The translations under genes and the position numbers were made by a program. 30,896 nt of DNA from Nemertoderma westbladi (lineage: Eukaryota > Xenacoelomorpha > Nemertodermatida > Nemertodermatidae). The notes beneath the pieces were generated by a model. That model did no database searches. It saw only the letters and a program-made list of their open reading frames with translations, and was not told the origin of the DNA. The stretch is from positions 1 to 30,896 of the forward strand of contig JAUCBJ010008401.1 in NCBI GenBank assembly GCA_032718475.1, given 5' to 3'. Positions 9,968-20,913 of this stretch are shown here, one piece after another. Each line of letters begins with the position of its first letter. The stretch's first letter is position 1.

Positions 9968-10774
9968 AAACTATGACAAGATAATGGTGGTATCATTAAG
10001 AAATATATATATTTACCACCTACAGACAGACCAGACTAGCCAACAGTAAACGCGACTTTATTCCCAACTTGGCTTGGCGACTTGGCTGTTCGTCCATGGA
10101 GAGAGACACCGATGCGATGGTGCTCAACCAACCTATTAAGATTATTGATTTGCCTGATGAAACACTTTTGTAATAAAAATAATTTGCTTCAAGTAACTTT
10201 CTGATCGTTTTCGATCCATAATTTTACATAAAGCGCGTTTGTGATAATAGTGCAGCTGTGATTATAAGGTGGAACAATGTTCCAAACCCAATCACATTGC
10301 CATTACATTATTGATATTTATTTGAAGGCAGTGTAACTGCTGGTCTGGGTAAATATAACAATATCGTACAGAAATTAGAGCTTTTTTCAGGGAGCTATAT
10401 TATCCAAGTAAAAAGCGAATTAAAAAGTCTTTATTTGCCACCACATGAAATTTTATTCGTTTGAATATCTTTATTCCCAAAGAAATTTTAAATGCGGTTA
10501 CCGGTATTTTTAGAAGTTTTATACAACCGTGTATTTGTCATCTAAGGCTTAATTAGTCTTAAATGGTCACTAAATATATAAGATATAACTAATAATAATA
10601 AATTAATTCATTTTTTTCGGAAAGTTTATGTTTATAGTAAAGTATGACAATACATAATTAATTGTAGTCCCAAACATGGTCTTCGGAACATGGTCTTCCT
10701 CTTTGTTGTCATTGTTATGACATTGTTAATGATGTATCTTATATTATAAAATTGCATAAATATATTTTATTTTA
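9968..10774. other. AT-rich non-coding stretch
   Basis: No open frame of note and no recognised repeat. Confidence 0.5.
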
Positions 10775-11497
10775 TTTAATTATTAAGACACAACAAGCGG
10801 GTAAAAACCGTACCAGTAGGTAACAAAATACCTACCGGTGATTAAAATCAAACTGAGTGCACATTACAGACAGCGTCGGTTTCGCCCAAAAGGAGGGCTT
10901 TATCAGGTTAATAAGGTACATTAGCTATTTTGACAAGGTCAAGAAGACAGAAATGCGAGTACAGTAGTGTGGATAAGAATGGATTACGGAATTTACTCAG
11001 TGGGAAGCAGCACCACAAACTTGCGCCAATCACGCTTCTGCTTATTAATCACAGGCCGGCGGGTGCGAATATAAAACATCTCCCGTTTCTGTAAGACAAC
11101 ACGCAGGGGATGTTGTGCCAGAACATGAAAATGCTGAAACAACTGCCAGTCCGTAAGCCAGCGAGTATTAGGCTCGCCGCCGGGCTCCATGATATGATTG
11201 TGAACTGTCTTGCCCTTGGTGCTACCATCTGTAACAGACCCGTCCTGATGCTGTCTAACGCGTTTAAACACGTGCTGGATCGTATGTCCAACATATTCCC
11301 CCTTACAAGAGAGACAAGTAAACGAATAAATGATGTTAGTCGCCAGAATGTCAGGAACAGGGTGTTTCAGAGAAGGTAGGATTTGTCTCAGTTTGGTTGT
11401 TGTATAAAAAAAACTTACAGGTGACACAGTGAACAAGACCTTGGAATATGACCACTCAATCTCCGAACCAATAACTCAGTCACTCTACCGCGGCTCT
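10775..11497 (-). mobile_element. Penelope-like retroelement, 5'-truncated copy (minus strand)
   Basis: Its 3' end (plus-strand aagacacaacaagcgggt at about 10784) and coding part are the inverted counterpart of the element at 11498-13260. It holds only the GIY-YIG endonuclease region and 3' UTR. Homology to the plus copy runs up to the complement of about 11497 (gtagagtgactgagtt), where the second copy begins in the opposite direction. Confidence 0.85.
10993..11436 (-). CDS. GIY-YIG endonuclease domain of a Penelope-like element (partial)
   Basis: A 147-residue frame with YSFTCLSCKGEYVGHT near the start, which is the GIY-YIG-like core with a paired CxxC. RVRQH follows, then a C-terminal REMFYIRTRRPVINKQK block fitting the conserved glutamate and xIxxxxPxxN end of the family. 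In Penelope-like elements this domain lies after the reverse transcriptase and is thought to nick the target. The frame upstream in the minus sense (VRRLSGHIPRSC) is separated by a frameshift at an A-run at about 11406-11413, which has expanded relative to the plus copy. The start methionine is therefore not a true translation start. Compared with the plus copy it keeps the segment LTDWQLFQHFHVLAQHP that the other lost. Confidence 0.8.
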   Translation of the reverse strand: MFTVSPVSFFYTTTKLRQILPSLKHPVPDILATNIIYSFTCLSCKGEYVGHTIQHVFKRVRQHQDGSVTDGSTKGKTVHNHIMEPGGEPNTRWLTDWQLFQHFHVLAQHPLRVVLQKREMFYIRTRRPVINKQKRDWRKFVVLLPTE

Positions 11498-11504
11498 CTA
11501 CGGC

Positions 11505-12590
11505 CGATCTCCTTACAAAAGTTCTGCCTCGCAAGAATACAACTCCCCCGAGGTTGTGTGGTCTTGCAAAGATACATAAGGTTGGTGTACCCTTGCGTCC
11601 TATCACCTCAATGCCTGGTAGCATTTATCATCATATCACTGAGTATCTCAGAGATATGTTGGCTGTGTTGCCTGAAGGTAAAATCGAGATTGCTGAAGAA
11701 GGCCGCTGATCTTCTTGCCAAGCAGGATGTAGAACCAACGGATCGTCTCTACTCCTTGGATGTAGTGAGTTTATTCACTAATGTTCTGGTTGAAGAGACG
11801 ATCCTGTTGGTGGCTAATTTATTGTATGAGCGACATCCGGACCAGCCAATTGGCAAAGACCATTCTATTCATCTCTGCCGTTTGCCACCAAGGATTTCAT
11901 CTTCCTAAATCACCGTGGGGTCTCTGTCAGTCAAAAGGATGGTGTGGGAATGGGGTCCCCATTGGGCCCCATTCTTGCAAACATCTTTCTGTCACAGTTT
12001 GACGAGAAGATTGCTGAGGGGACCAAGCTTAGCAGGCGGTATGTTGATGATGTCTTCTGTGTTGGCGGGAATGACCCCACTGGGAAGCTCAGAGAGGTCA
12101 ATGACATTCACCCCAACTTAAGATTTACTCTTGAGATGGAGGTGGATGGCCATTTGCCTTTCCTGGATATGCTTGTAAACCGGAGTGACCATAGACCATG
12201 CCATATCAACCGAGTGGTACAGGAAACCTACAGACACTGGGCTCGTTCTCAATGCCACGTTTTGTGCCACTTAGTCATATAAACGTGGTGTAACCCGTGG
12301 GATGTTCCATCGTATCTTTAACGTCAGTAAAGGGGGAAATAGATCCCAGCTCCACTCTGCTGTGGATGTTGCGAAGAACATTCTCCGTGACAACCAGTAT
12401 TCTGATGCGATGCTTCACCGCGAGCTGGCTGCTCTACGGGACTCTAGGGACAGTGTTGGCATTGATAGTGGTGTGGATATGTCCAACGGTGCATCAGTCA
12501 CTGATTAAGGAGTTGTTGAACTTGATCAGCCAGTCCCCACCGACACTTCCAGACCCATTGTCTGTAAGTTTGAGTACCGTGGTAGAGTGA
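11505..12590 (+). pseudogene. Penelope-like reverse transcriptase, frameshifted
   Basis: Coding pieces occur in successive frames. 11508-11708 contains PPRLCGLAKIHKVGVPLRPI, the hallmark PLE finger motif, and ends in TGA. About 11650-11875 contains RLYSLDVVSLFTNV with the motif A aspartate. About 11878-12282 contains FIFLNHRGVSV, MGSPLGPILANIFLSQF (motif B) and RRYVDDVF with YVDD at 12040-12051 (motif C), then HPNLRFTLE and LPFLDMLVNR. Around 12302-12508 a further piece (MFHRIFNVSKGGN) looks like thumb or linker. Motifs A to C keep their key residues, but at least three frameshifts break the protein, so this copy cannot make a full enzyme by ordinary translation. A spliced or edited product cannot be excluded but is unlikely. 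Confidence 0.85.
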
Positions 12591-13012
12591 CTGAGTTCTT
12601 GGTCCGGAGATTACGTGGTCTTATTCCAAGGTCTTGTTCACGTCCTGTGAGGTTTGTTTATACAACAACCAAACTGAGACAAGTCCTACATTCTCTGAAA
12701 CACCCTGTTCCTGATATTCTGGCTACTAACATCGTTTATTCGTTTACTTGTCTCTCTTGTAAGGGGGAATATATTGGACATACGATCCAGCATTGTTTAA
12801 ACGAATTAGACAGCATCAGGACGGGTCTGTTACAGATGGTAGCACCCAGGGCAAAACTGTTCACAATCATATCACGGACCACCACGGCGAGCCTAATACG
12901 CGCTGGCTTACTGATTGGCGTTGATATGTTTTATATTCGCATCCGCCGGCCTTTGATTAATAAGCAGAAGCATAATTGGCGCAAGTTTGTGGTGCTGCTT
13001 CCCTGCGAGTAA
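12587..13012 (+). pseudogene. GIY-YIG endonuclease of the plus-strand Penelope-like copy, internally deleted
   Basis: The frame opens with LVRRLRGLIPRSCSRPVRF, continues through FTCLSCKGEYIGHTIQH, then shifts into an unrelated frame at about 12795 (a lost base relative to the minus copy). It returns to the correct frame for MFYIRIRRPLINKQK. Between LTDW and MFYI some tens of bases present in the minus copy are missing. The catalytic region is therefore disrupted, although the frame happens to stay open to TAA at 13010-13012. Confidence 0.8.
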
Positions 13013-13289
13013 TTTCCGTGACCCTTTCTTATCCACACTACTGTACTCGCATTTCTTTCTTCTCGACCTTGTCAAATTAGCAACTGTACCTTGTTAACCC
13101 GATAAAGCCCTCCTTTTGGGCGAAACCGAGGCTGTCTGTGATGTGCTCTCAGATCAGCAGTTTGCATGCAACGGTTAAGTTGTTTGATTTCAATTACTGT
13201 ATTTTGTTACCTACTGGTACGGTTTTTACCCGCTTGTTGTGTCTTAATATTTAAATAAACCTTACGTAACCATACAAGCATCTCGATCT

Positions 13290-13424
13290 CGATTCGATTC
13301 GATTCGATTCGATTCGATTCGATTCGATTCGATTCGATTCGATTCGATTCGATTCGATTCGATTCGATTCGATTCGATTCGATTCGATTCGATTCGATTC
13401 GATTCGATTCGATTCGATTCGATT
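13290..13424 (+). repeat. (CGATT)27 pentanucleotide microsatellite
   Basis: About 27 perfect copies, preceded by the imperfect tctcgatct. It starts about 30 bp after the 3' end of the Penelope-like element. Confidence 0.95.
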
Positions 13425-13970
13425 TTATTTTATATTTAATTTGGCATGCATTGGCGCTTTAGCCGCACTGAGTTTCATTCGTTTATTGCTGCAGACGTTG
13501 TTTTTGTTAACGATCGAAATCTTTTTACCATTGGAATTGGAGTTCTCGCTCTTATTACACACGTCGCCACATAAGCAATATAAATAATGATAAACAACAA
13601 CAACAACAACAACGTTTGTTCACAAAATGGAGTCAGACAACGTTTCCACCCATCCCATCTTAGTAGCAAGAATTCCCTGTGAGGTTTCAAAGGTAACTCA
13701 GAATAAAGAATGATAAGCGAATTTTTCTATCCGAATGGCGATCTCAAAAACGCGCTTCTCATACCATGATGGAGTCGAAACTTCCTTCCGCTTTTGTGTT
13801 ATCCATTTGAATGTGGTAAATATGTTTCAGTGCTGTTCAGAGCGCGAAAAATTTGTTTCCAGTATATCGAGACTTTGTCGAATGTCATCTGAATAATCAC
13901 GTTGTACTTTCCTTTCCTTTGAGTGATTAGTTGGCCTAAATATGATATCCCACTCCATAGTGAAATTTTC
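13425..13970. other. Non-coding stretch
   Basis: Contains an (AAC)n tract at about 13594-13613. Its short minus-strand frame (13475-13690) is low-complexity leucine derived from that repeat and is not a gene. Confidence 0.5.
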
Positions 13971-13972
13971 AT

Positions 13973-14065
13973 CCGATCTGGTAGCTCAGTACACACACCC
14001 GGCTGACGATAACCGGAAGTTTGAAACCTAGGTACCGGGTTCGAGCCCCAATAGGGTCGGTTGAT
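13973..14065 (+). repeat. tRNA-derived SINE or tRNA pseudogene
   Basis: gatctggtagctcagt starts with a tRNA-like acceptor and A box, and ggtaccgggttcgagcccc supplies a B box about 45 bases later. The D-stem does not close (gctc has no gagc partner) and the T-stem pairs at only three positions. It is therefore a decayed tRNA-like sequence, most likely a SINE head. Confidence 0.6.
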
Positions 14066-15599
14066 ATGTTTCGCTATGGAGAGCATTATCATATTGTCTT
14101 ATCTACATTATATGAATAATCACCTGGTGATGCTGTAATCTCCAAATAACAGCCGATTCTTTTACACGCAGACCATCTTCTAGGCAAATGTGGACTATAT
14201 TCCAGATGTAGCAACAAAATACGGTAGTGCTTTCATTTTGGGACTTTTTTTATAGCATTACTTTTTAAATATAGCACTTATTGATGATTAGTGACAAGAA
14301 ACCTCTGGTAAAGTAGGTATTGTTCGGTTCAATTATGAAACGTTTTTATCGATGTAAGTAAATCACTCAATAAGCTACGAAAGAGTATACCGGTAATTAT
14401 CCTGATTCAGTTCAAAGTTGCAATCTACGACTTCAGTTTATTTAAACAGCCAGGAATAATCACCAATTAAGTTGAGCTCCATTGATAGATCACCTACATT
14501 GTAATAACATTGCATTTTCTTGTCAAGTGGAGTAATTTCCATCCTGAAGTAGGTCAATAAAGAATTTATTTGTTTCTGGCTCAAGTTAATAACGAATGCG
14601 GCGTGCTGAGAACGTTTTTTTCCTGACGCTGATAACCATGACTCTCATCTGCTCCCCAGCTTGCTCCATTATTCTAAGCATCCAGCTATAACTACTTTCC
14701 GTACGTGCGCCTGTAACTACGCCATTACTACGGTCATCCCTCAAAGCCCAGCGAGTCAATATTTTACTCGCCGCTGGAGTTAGGTGGGTGTGGTGCATAA
14801 ACTAATGGAGACAGCCTGTAGCTTGGGATTTTCTCTCTCACCGAATGCCTGATATTTGCTCAGGAATGGTTGGCCTTTCCCTATTATTCATGTAAGCTTA
14901 CGGCCTGGGCTGCAGGCACCAGATGCCTTAGCTTCGCCTCACGTGTGTTATGGATGGTGGCACTGGACAGCATCCATTGATCATAACGGATTACTAGCTA
15001 GTCTCTGACATGCTACAAGACAAGCTAGTTTTATCCTCATTTGCTCAATTGGGCACAACAAGTATATTGAGTATTAATTAGATTCACTGCCTCTGAATCT
15101 TCTGGAGTACCCTATCCTTACCTCATTATAGAAATTCTCCTTTAAGATTCTCCTTTAAGATGGTATGTAAGTTAATTAAATAGACAGGATACATTACTCA
15201 TATTCTGATGTGTGATTACACCATCATTCTTGGAATGGTGTAATCCCATGGAATATCACATTGTTGGGGGAATTGGCTGGGGGGCTGTACATTTCTGCGC
15301 TTGTCAAAATTCTTACATTCAGACACTTTGACAACCACGACAAGCTTGTAATTACTTAGAATAAAATCTTCTGAAATTTATCTCGATTAATTTTGCTACG
15401 AATTCAATTACAATATAATAATACCATTATTATTATACAATTAGAAACTGAAAACTTATAATTTTTTTATTTTTCTTAATAAGTTTCATTTTCTTTGCTG
15501 GAGGTGTTTCCATGACCTACTATAACAAGCCACATACACTCACCCTCACCAAGTTCGGCGATGTTCCCATTTCCAGTGTTCTTGAGGAACAGGCAAGGG
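14066..15599. other. Non-coding stretch, one weak coding-like patch
   Basis: At 14586-14798 the minus strand has a 70-residue frame in a patch with more G+C than its flanks (contains ILTRWALRDDRSNGVV). It has no recognisable domain and no clear splice context. Nothing else is recognised. Confidence 0.4.
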
Positions 15600-15639
15600 A
15601 AGGTATTGACTGGCCATCACGGCCAGTCAATAATACCTT
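15600..15639. repeat. Strong inverted repeat / hairpin
   Basis: tattgactggcc at 15604-15615 is followed by the 5-base loop atcac and a perfect complement ggccagtcaata at 15621-15632. The outer bases aagg and cctt extend the stem past a 3-base bulge. It would form a stable cruciform or RNA hairpin. No gene is attached. Confidence 0.85.
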
Positions 15640-17022
15640 GGATTGATTGGGCTTGTCTGCCCAAACCAGGAAGGAAGCCAGAACACAATGATATGAATGG
15701 AGTGATCTTCCCGCTCCGGCATCGTGACTGGTTGGTTACTTATTAAGCGGCGGGTTTGCTGTGTAGAACTACGTTTATCCAAAAGATGCTTGATAGCAAT
15801 AAGCGATGGTGTGGCAGTTGTCATTGGAATATAATATTATTTTGGCTGCTGCATTTTGGAACCATTTAAAGTACCCCTATTGTATTCAGCCTATAACCCT
15901 CTACTTACTAAGCCATTAAGCTATACGCGATTTCCACTACCTAACTGGTACGTAAAAGGAATAAGTGCCTTGCATGTGACATTTAATATACATTTATGTC
16001 AAAATTTTCTCCGCCTTGGCCTTGATGTCACCCATTTGTAAATCACACCACTCCTTCTTAATATTCTATATATTAATAAATTATATGAAATTTTTCTTCT
16101 ATTGTCTGAGGAATATAATGCTCTTTCGCAGCTATTATTATACTCTCACCTTTTGGGACGCTAATTATGCTGTCACAGCTGTCAACCCATCTATGAGTGT
16201 GAAGGACCATTGTAATTGGAAACTTTTCAATTCATATAGAGTTTTACTTAAAATCCTTGGCTATTTTCCTAACTAGTTCCCTATATGGTAGGAGAGGATA
16301 CAGTAGTCCCAATGGCATGGCGTACTTTAAATTGGTCCAAGGTTAAGATAATATTATTCAGGGAATTTTAAGATATTTTTCTGGGATTGCATACCAACCC
16401 AGAAGTATAACCTTCTTCGGTTATTTTTGATAGATGACTGTGTCGGGGTGTGGCAGATTGTATCGCTGTGCAGGCCGATTAGCAAGAGTAACAAGTAATG
16501 CTGTGTTGGGCGCATTAACATTCTGTTGAATAAGCTGTTTGTTAAATGTTATCAATTTTGTTTGAGTAGTGTGAATTTAGGATGTATCCAGGCCTAATGT
16601 TTGGCATTTTAATAAATTAATCTAGATGAAAGCGAAAGACAGAAGTCTTTGAAATGAATCGAAATCGAGGTTAAGTTAGGGTTTAGTCTGGTGTTGAATT
16701 TGTCAATCAGTTTTTCATTACCATAATGCAATATTTACGGATTTACACAAAGCAGTGACGTCCTATTGAAATGTCATATTCAATTAATAAATGAGTTATT
16801 CACCAGGTTTAATAATAATTTACTGCATTCAAATATCCAACGATTTTGGCATTCTTTTTGGTTATATTTCGAGGAATCTTATGTTACACCATATAGCCTA
16901 TAATGAGTCAGAGCTATATGGCCACAAGTTTTATTTAAAAAAAAAGATTAAATGGAGGAATGGATTTATCTGCCCTGCATCCCATTATTGTTTTATATCA
17001 TATTAGTTGGGTATTTTGTAGT
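15640..17022. other. AT-rich non-coding stretch
   Basis: Several short open frames (61-86 codons) that look random. No repeat was recognised. Confidence 0.45.
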
Positions 17023-17211
17023 CTCAATGTTAAATTCTCAATTTAGGGAAAGGAGCAGGTTACAGTGGCACGTTATTTTAACCAAAACAATAAACTAAGC
17101 ACAATAGATCAGGTTACAGTTTTATTTTTGAGAATAATCAGCTGTTATTTGCGTCGAATTTCCCCTGGAGACGGATGCATTTTTATTGCGTCCAGTTTCC
17201 CCCCCTATCTG
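17023..17211 (-). mobile_element. MITE-like G-tract element, copy B (inverted, right end missing)
   Basis: On the minus strand it starts cagataggggggg then aaactggacgcaataaaa and continues through aacagctgattattct, aaaactgtaacctgat, tttattgttttggtt and gagaatttaacattgag. It ends abruptly at about 17023, lacking the right terminal C-run. Its left end faces that of copy C across a spacer of about 110 bp. Confidence 0.85.
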
Positions 17212-17321
17212 CACCCTGTCCCTCTTATTAATTGATATATATAGCATTGTTATTCGCCGATACCATTGTTAGATATCATTTGTCATTTTTAATATAAACA
17301 TCTTGTAATATATCGCAGTCA

Positions 17322-17553
17322 GATAGGGGGGAAAACTGGTCACAATAAAATTTCATCCCTCTCCAGGGGAAATTCGACGTAAATAACAGATGATTACTCT
17401 AAAAAAAAACCTGTTATATTGTGTGTTTAGTTATTGTTTTTGTTAAAATAACGTGCCACTGTAACCTGCTCCTTTCCCTAAATTGAGAATTTAACATTTA
17501 GGCGGGATATTAATTCGCCAAGGCGGGTTTTGCGTCCAGCCCCCCCTCGTCTC
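17322..17553 (+). mobile_element. MITE-like G-tract element, copy C (most complete)
   Basis: Left end gataggggggaaaactgg; right end cgtccagccccccctcgtct. The right end, complemented, reads close to the left end, giving short terminal inverted repeats around a G-run and actgg-cg. The length is about 232 bp with no coding capacity. I see no convincing target duplication, so the superfamily is unknown. Confidence 0.8.
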
Positions 17554-18737
17554 ATAGCAGTACATGATCGCTTGTATCTATCATTATCAAACTCTATTCG
17601 CTATACAGTTATTTAACCATTTCATTTACTCATTCCCAATGACGAGTTCCCTAATCCGATCAGATAAGGTTAATACGCTGTGACGACTTAGTGCAAGAAA
17701 CTAACTTAACATCCAATCTCGCTGCAGCCACTATACCTGTTCAGCTTGCGATTACGATCCCACTTACCGTATTGCAAGGAAAGTTATCCAAGAATTTTAT
17801 CTTTATGTAGTGGAGCAGGAGCTAACTTCCATCTTCGTCGGAGCGGCAAATTGGCAGCATCAGTAGTGGTTTGAGATACACGGGGCCCATTATAAAGGGA
17901 TGTCCTGACTTCGAACAAACCGCTCGCTCACCGTATATTTTTCTTGCGCGTTTTTCTTATCTCGTCCACCGGGGAATAGCAATCACTTCGGTTCCTGAGT
18001 CAGTTAATAGGGTTACCGGAATCTGCCATGTCGATGGAATTACATGGACACAATGTTCTTCACTGTCCATCACGCTAATCAGCCATAGGTCGCAGCTTTT
18101 CGACGGTCCCATATGATCCCCCTTCCCCCTCCCAGGATCCAGCCAATTTGTGTCGCTTTGTTCCAAAGTGCAGGTAACTAGAATTAATACACCAGGAGTT
18201 TGGTATGCCAGGAAGATGCCTCTCAAAGGGGGAGGGGGTTGCTAGCTGATAGAACAGAGAAACACAAAGGGAGCTAGTTTAAAGGATTGATGGCTCCCGG
18301 ACACGAATAGATGGGTGGGAGACAGCTTACCTATTAATCCAATGGAAATTTAGTTCCGTTTGCTGACTACGAGTATCCTGGAGTTAGTTCCCTAAGATAA
18401 CCTTATCTATTTCTGCTGCTATACCCATTAGAGAGAGAACCGGGTAACTGAACTTTATTTGCAGGGACAAGCGCAGTTGATAGATACCGGAGCGTTATTT
18501 GTTGCCACGGTAGGTTTCGGTTTAAATAGTATTCGATTGTGAATTGTGCTGGATTTATTGGTTGGACGGACGGTTTGTAATTGAAATATTGCGGCAACGT
18601 TTAACAATCATGAAGAACTGGTATTTAATCGAATTTTGTTCAATTTTTTATTGCTGACAATCGAATCTTCGATTAAACCAACAACAGTACTATTGCTGTA
18701 TTGGTGTGGTCATGATGATGGGCTTGCACCAAAGGTG
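17554..18737. other. Mostly non-coding; weak retroelement-like patch at 17957-18226
   Basis: A minus-strand frame at 17957-18226 (89 codons) has more balanced composition than its flanks and ends with VTLLTDSGTEVIAIP, reminiscent of the DSG/DTG motif of retropepsins. There is no other support, so this is only a hint. The remainder shows nothing recognisable. Confidence 0.3.
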
Positions 18738-19803
18738 CAGTGCCGGCGGGGACCCAGCAACATAGCGCCCCAGATCCCGCGGTCAGACATAAACAGTACC
18801 GGCGGACCCAGCAACATAGCGCCCCAGATTCCACGGTCAGCTATACACAGTGCCGGCGGACCCAGCAACATAGCGCCCCAAGATCTCGCGGTCAGCCATA
18901 CACAGTGCCGGCGGACCCAGCAACATAGCGCCCCAGATCTCGCGGTCAGCCATACACAGTGCCGGTGGACCCAGCAACATAGCGCCCCAGATCCCGCGGT
19001 CAGACATACACAGTGCCGGCGGACCCAGCAACATAGCGCCCCAGATCCCGCGGTCAGACATAAACAGTACCGGCGGACCCAGCAACATAGCGCCCCAGAT
19101 CCCGCGGTCAGCCATACACCGTGCCGGCGGACCCAGCAACATAGCGCCCCAGATCCCGCGGTCAGCCATACACCGTGCCGGCGGACCCAGCAACATAGCG
19201 CCCCAGATCCCACGGTCAGCCATACACAGTGCCAGCGGATCCAGCAACATAGCGCCCCCAGATCTCACGGTCAGCCATACACAGTGCCGTCGGACCCAGC
19301 AACATAGCGCCCCAGATCCCACAGTCAGCCATACACAGTGCCGGCGGACCCAGCAACATAGCGCCCCAGATCCCACGGTCAGCCATACACAGTGCCGGCG
19401 GACCCAGCAACATAGCGTCCCAGATCCCACGGTCAGCCATACACAGTGCCGGCGGACCCAGCAACATAGCGCCCCAGATCCCACGGTCAGCCATACACAG
19501 TGCCGGCGGACCCAGCAACATAGCGACCCAGATCTAGCGGTCAGCCATACACAGTGCCGGCGGACCCAGTAACATAGCGCCCCAGATCCAGCGGTCAGCC
19601 ATACACAGTGCCGGCGGACCCAGCAACATAGCGCCCCAGATCCCACGGTCAGCCATACACAGTGCCGGCGGACCCAGCAACATAGCGCCCCAGATCTAGC
19701 GGTCAGCCATACACAGTGCCGGCGGACCCAGCAACATAGCGCCCCAGATCTAGCGGTCAGCCATACACAGTACCGGCGGACCCACCAACATAGCGCCCCA
19801 GAT
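18738..19803 (+). repeat. 54-bp minisatellite, about 20 copies
   Basis: The unit contains gccggcggacccagcaacat, agcgccccagatcc and cggtcagccatacacagt. Variants include ccgcgg, ccacgg or ctagcgg after agat. The rare variant agacataaacagtacc appears at about 18785 and 19056, five units apart, showing block duplication. The unit length is a multiple of 3, so 18-residue repeats stay open on both strands (up to 269 codons on the minus strand). There is no start context, signal or splice evidence, and base changes are not biased to third positions by eye, so I do not call a protein. Confidence 0.95.
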
Positions 19804-19851
19804 CCTCCCCAGATTGCTGTAATAATAATATAATAATATATTAAAACATCT

Positions 19852-20031
19852 TATTGTTTTCTCCCAAAAATATAACTGTAACCTGTTCTATAGACTTTAG
19901 TTTATTGTTTTGGTTAGAATAACGTGCCACTGCAACTTGCTCCTTTCCACAAATTGATAATTTACCTTCGAGAAGAGATAATTAATTCGCCGAGATAGAT
20001 GAGATTTACGTCCAGTTTTCCCCCCTGTCTC
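19852..20031 (+). mobile_element. MITE-like G-tract element, copy D (right part)
   Basis: Begins ctcccaaaaatataactgta, continues with acctgttctatagacttt, tttattgttttggttag and aacgtgccactgcaact, and ends cgtccagttttcccccctgt. The left half is missing; a short AT-rich spacer separates it from the 54-bp array. Confidence 0.8.
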
Positions 20032-20913
20032 ATTTGACGACTATATCCCTGGTCTAGAAAGAAAATAATATTGGTAGAGAAAGGATTGTCCAAAAAAATT
20101 GCAGACGATGTTCGTTGTCTGGCTTTTAGTAAATTAATGAGACTTTGACATGGAAGGACATATCATAGGTAAAAGAATTATATGTCCAGTTCTATCCAAT
20201 GTCCTGTTATGTGCAATTGATATGAGAGTATGAATCAGTTACGGTTGATTATCGATCAATTTATATGTATAAGGTTTTATACAACCGCACCAGTGATATA
20301 ATGTGAAAATCCAACACGCAGCACCACCCTGCAGGGACGACGGGTCAGTGTCATCGGTCACTACTATGGTCCAACTAATGAGCCAGTTCATGGTATTATT
20401 CTACCGGCGATCGGGTGATGAGGGGGATGAGTAGTTGAATTCATGACACTAGACATGATAAGGTAGAATATTTTCTAGATTTAGACTACATGATTGTTTT
20501 TTTAATTTCCATGCCCTTTTTTTGGTATGCCAATTTTTTGTTTTTAGTCAATAAATATTGAGTATTAGGTATGCAATCATTAAAAAAAATTATCATCGCC
20601 ACTCTATACTTGTCAGCAGTCATCATGTTACGGTTTCGCCAAATGTAAATTCCAAACATTCATCCTTGATGGTGCCTATACTGACAGAAACCCCAAACCA
20701 AAGTAATGCCAGATGAGTTTATCTTCTGGTAGCCAAGCCGGTGTTCGTCTTACACACATGCTGTTTGGATATACACGGCTTTACTAATTAATTTCTTATA
20801 AACCAGAATATATGCTTAACAATCCAAATAAATATGAAATTATTTGTTATGTAAAGTTCTACATGTTGTATACGGAGTGTGGCTATGGCGGGTGGGGTGG
20901 AATGCTTTAATTT
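20032..20913. other. Non-coding stretch
   Basis: AT-rich, with no open frame or repeat that I recognise. Confidence 0.45.

Larger units (their letters stand above)
11498..13260 (+). mobile_element. Penelope-like retroelement, longer copy (plus strand), 5'-truncated
   Basis: It begins at the junction with the inverted copy and runs through reverse transcriptase, linker, GIY-YIG and 3' UTR to ccgcttgttgtgtcttaa at about 13231-13248. The 3' UTR carries ccctccttttgggcgaaacc, also present inverted at about 10884-10903. The 5' end of a full element, before the RT fingers, is missing. Confidence 0.87.

Noticed and set aside
13475-13690. Small membrane protein on the minus strand
   Set aside because: Its leucine run is the translation of an (AAC)n repeat; no conserved features.
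13973-14065. Functional tRNA gene
   Set aside because: D-stem and T-stem are not properly paired and the anticodon loop is unclear.
14586-14798. 70-residue minus-strand gene
   Set aside because: Only slightly more coding-like than the surroundings; no domain, no splice support.
18710-19646. Long frames on both strands over the 54-bp array as protein genes
   Set aside because: Period 54 keeps any stop-free unit open. Several frames are open at once, and no start context, splice sites or domain are seen.
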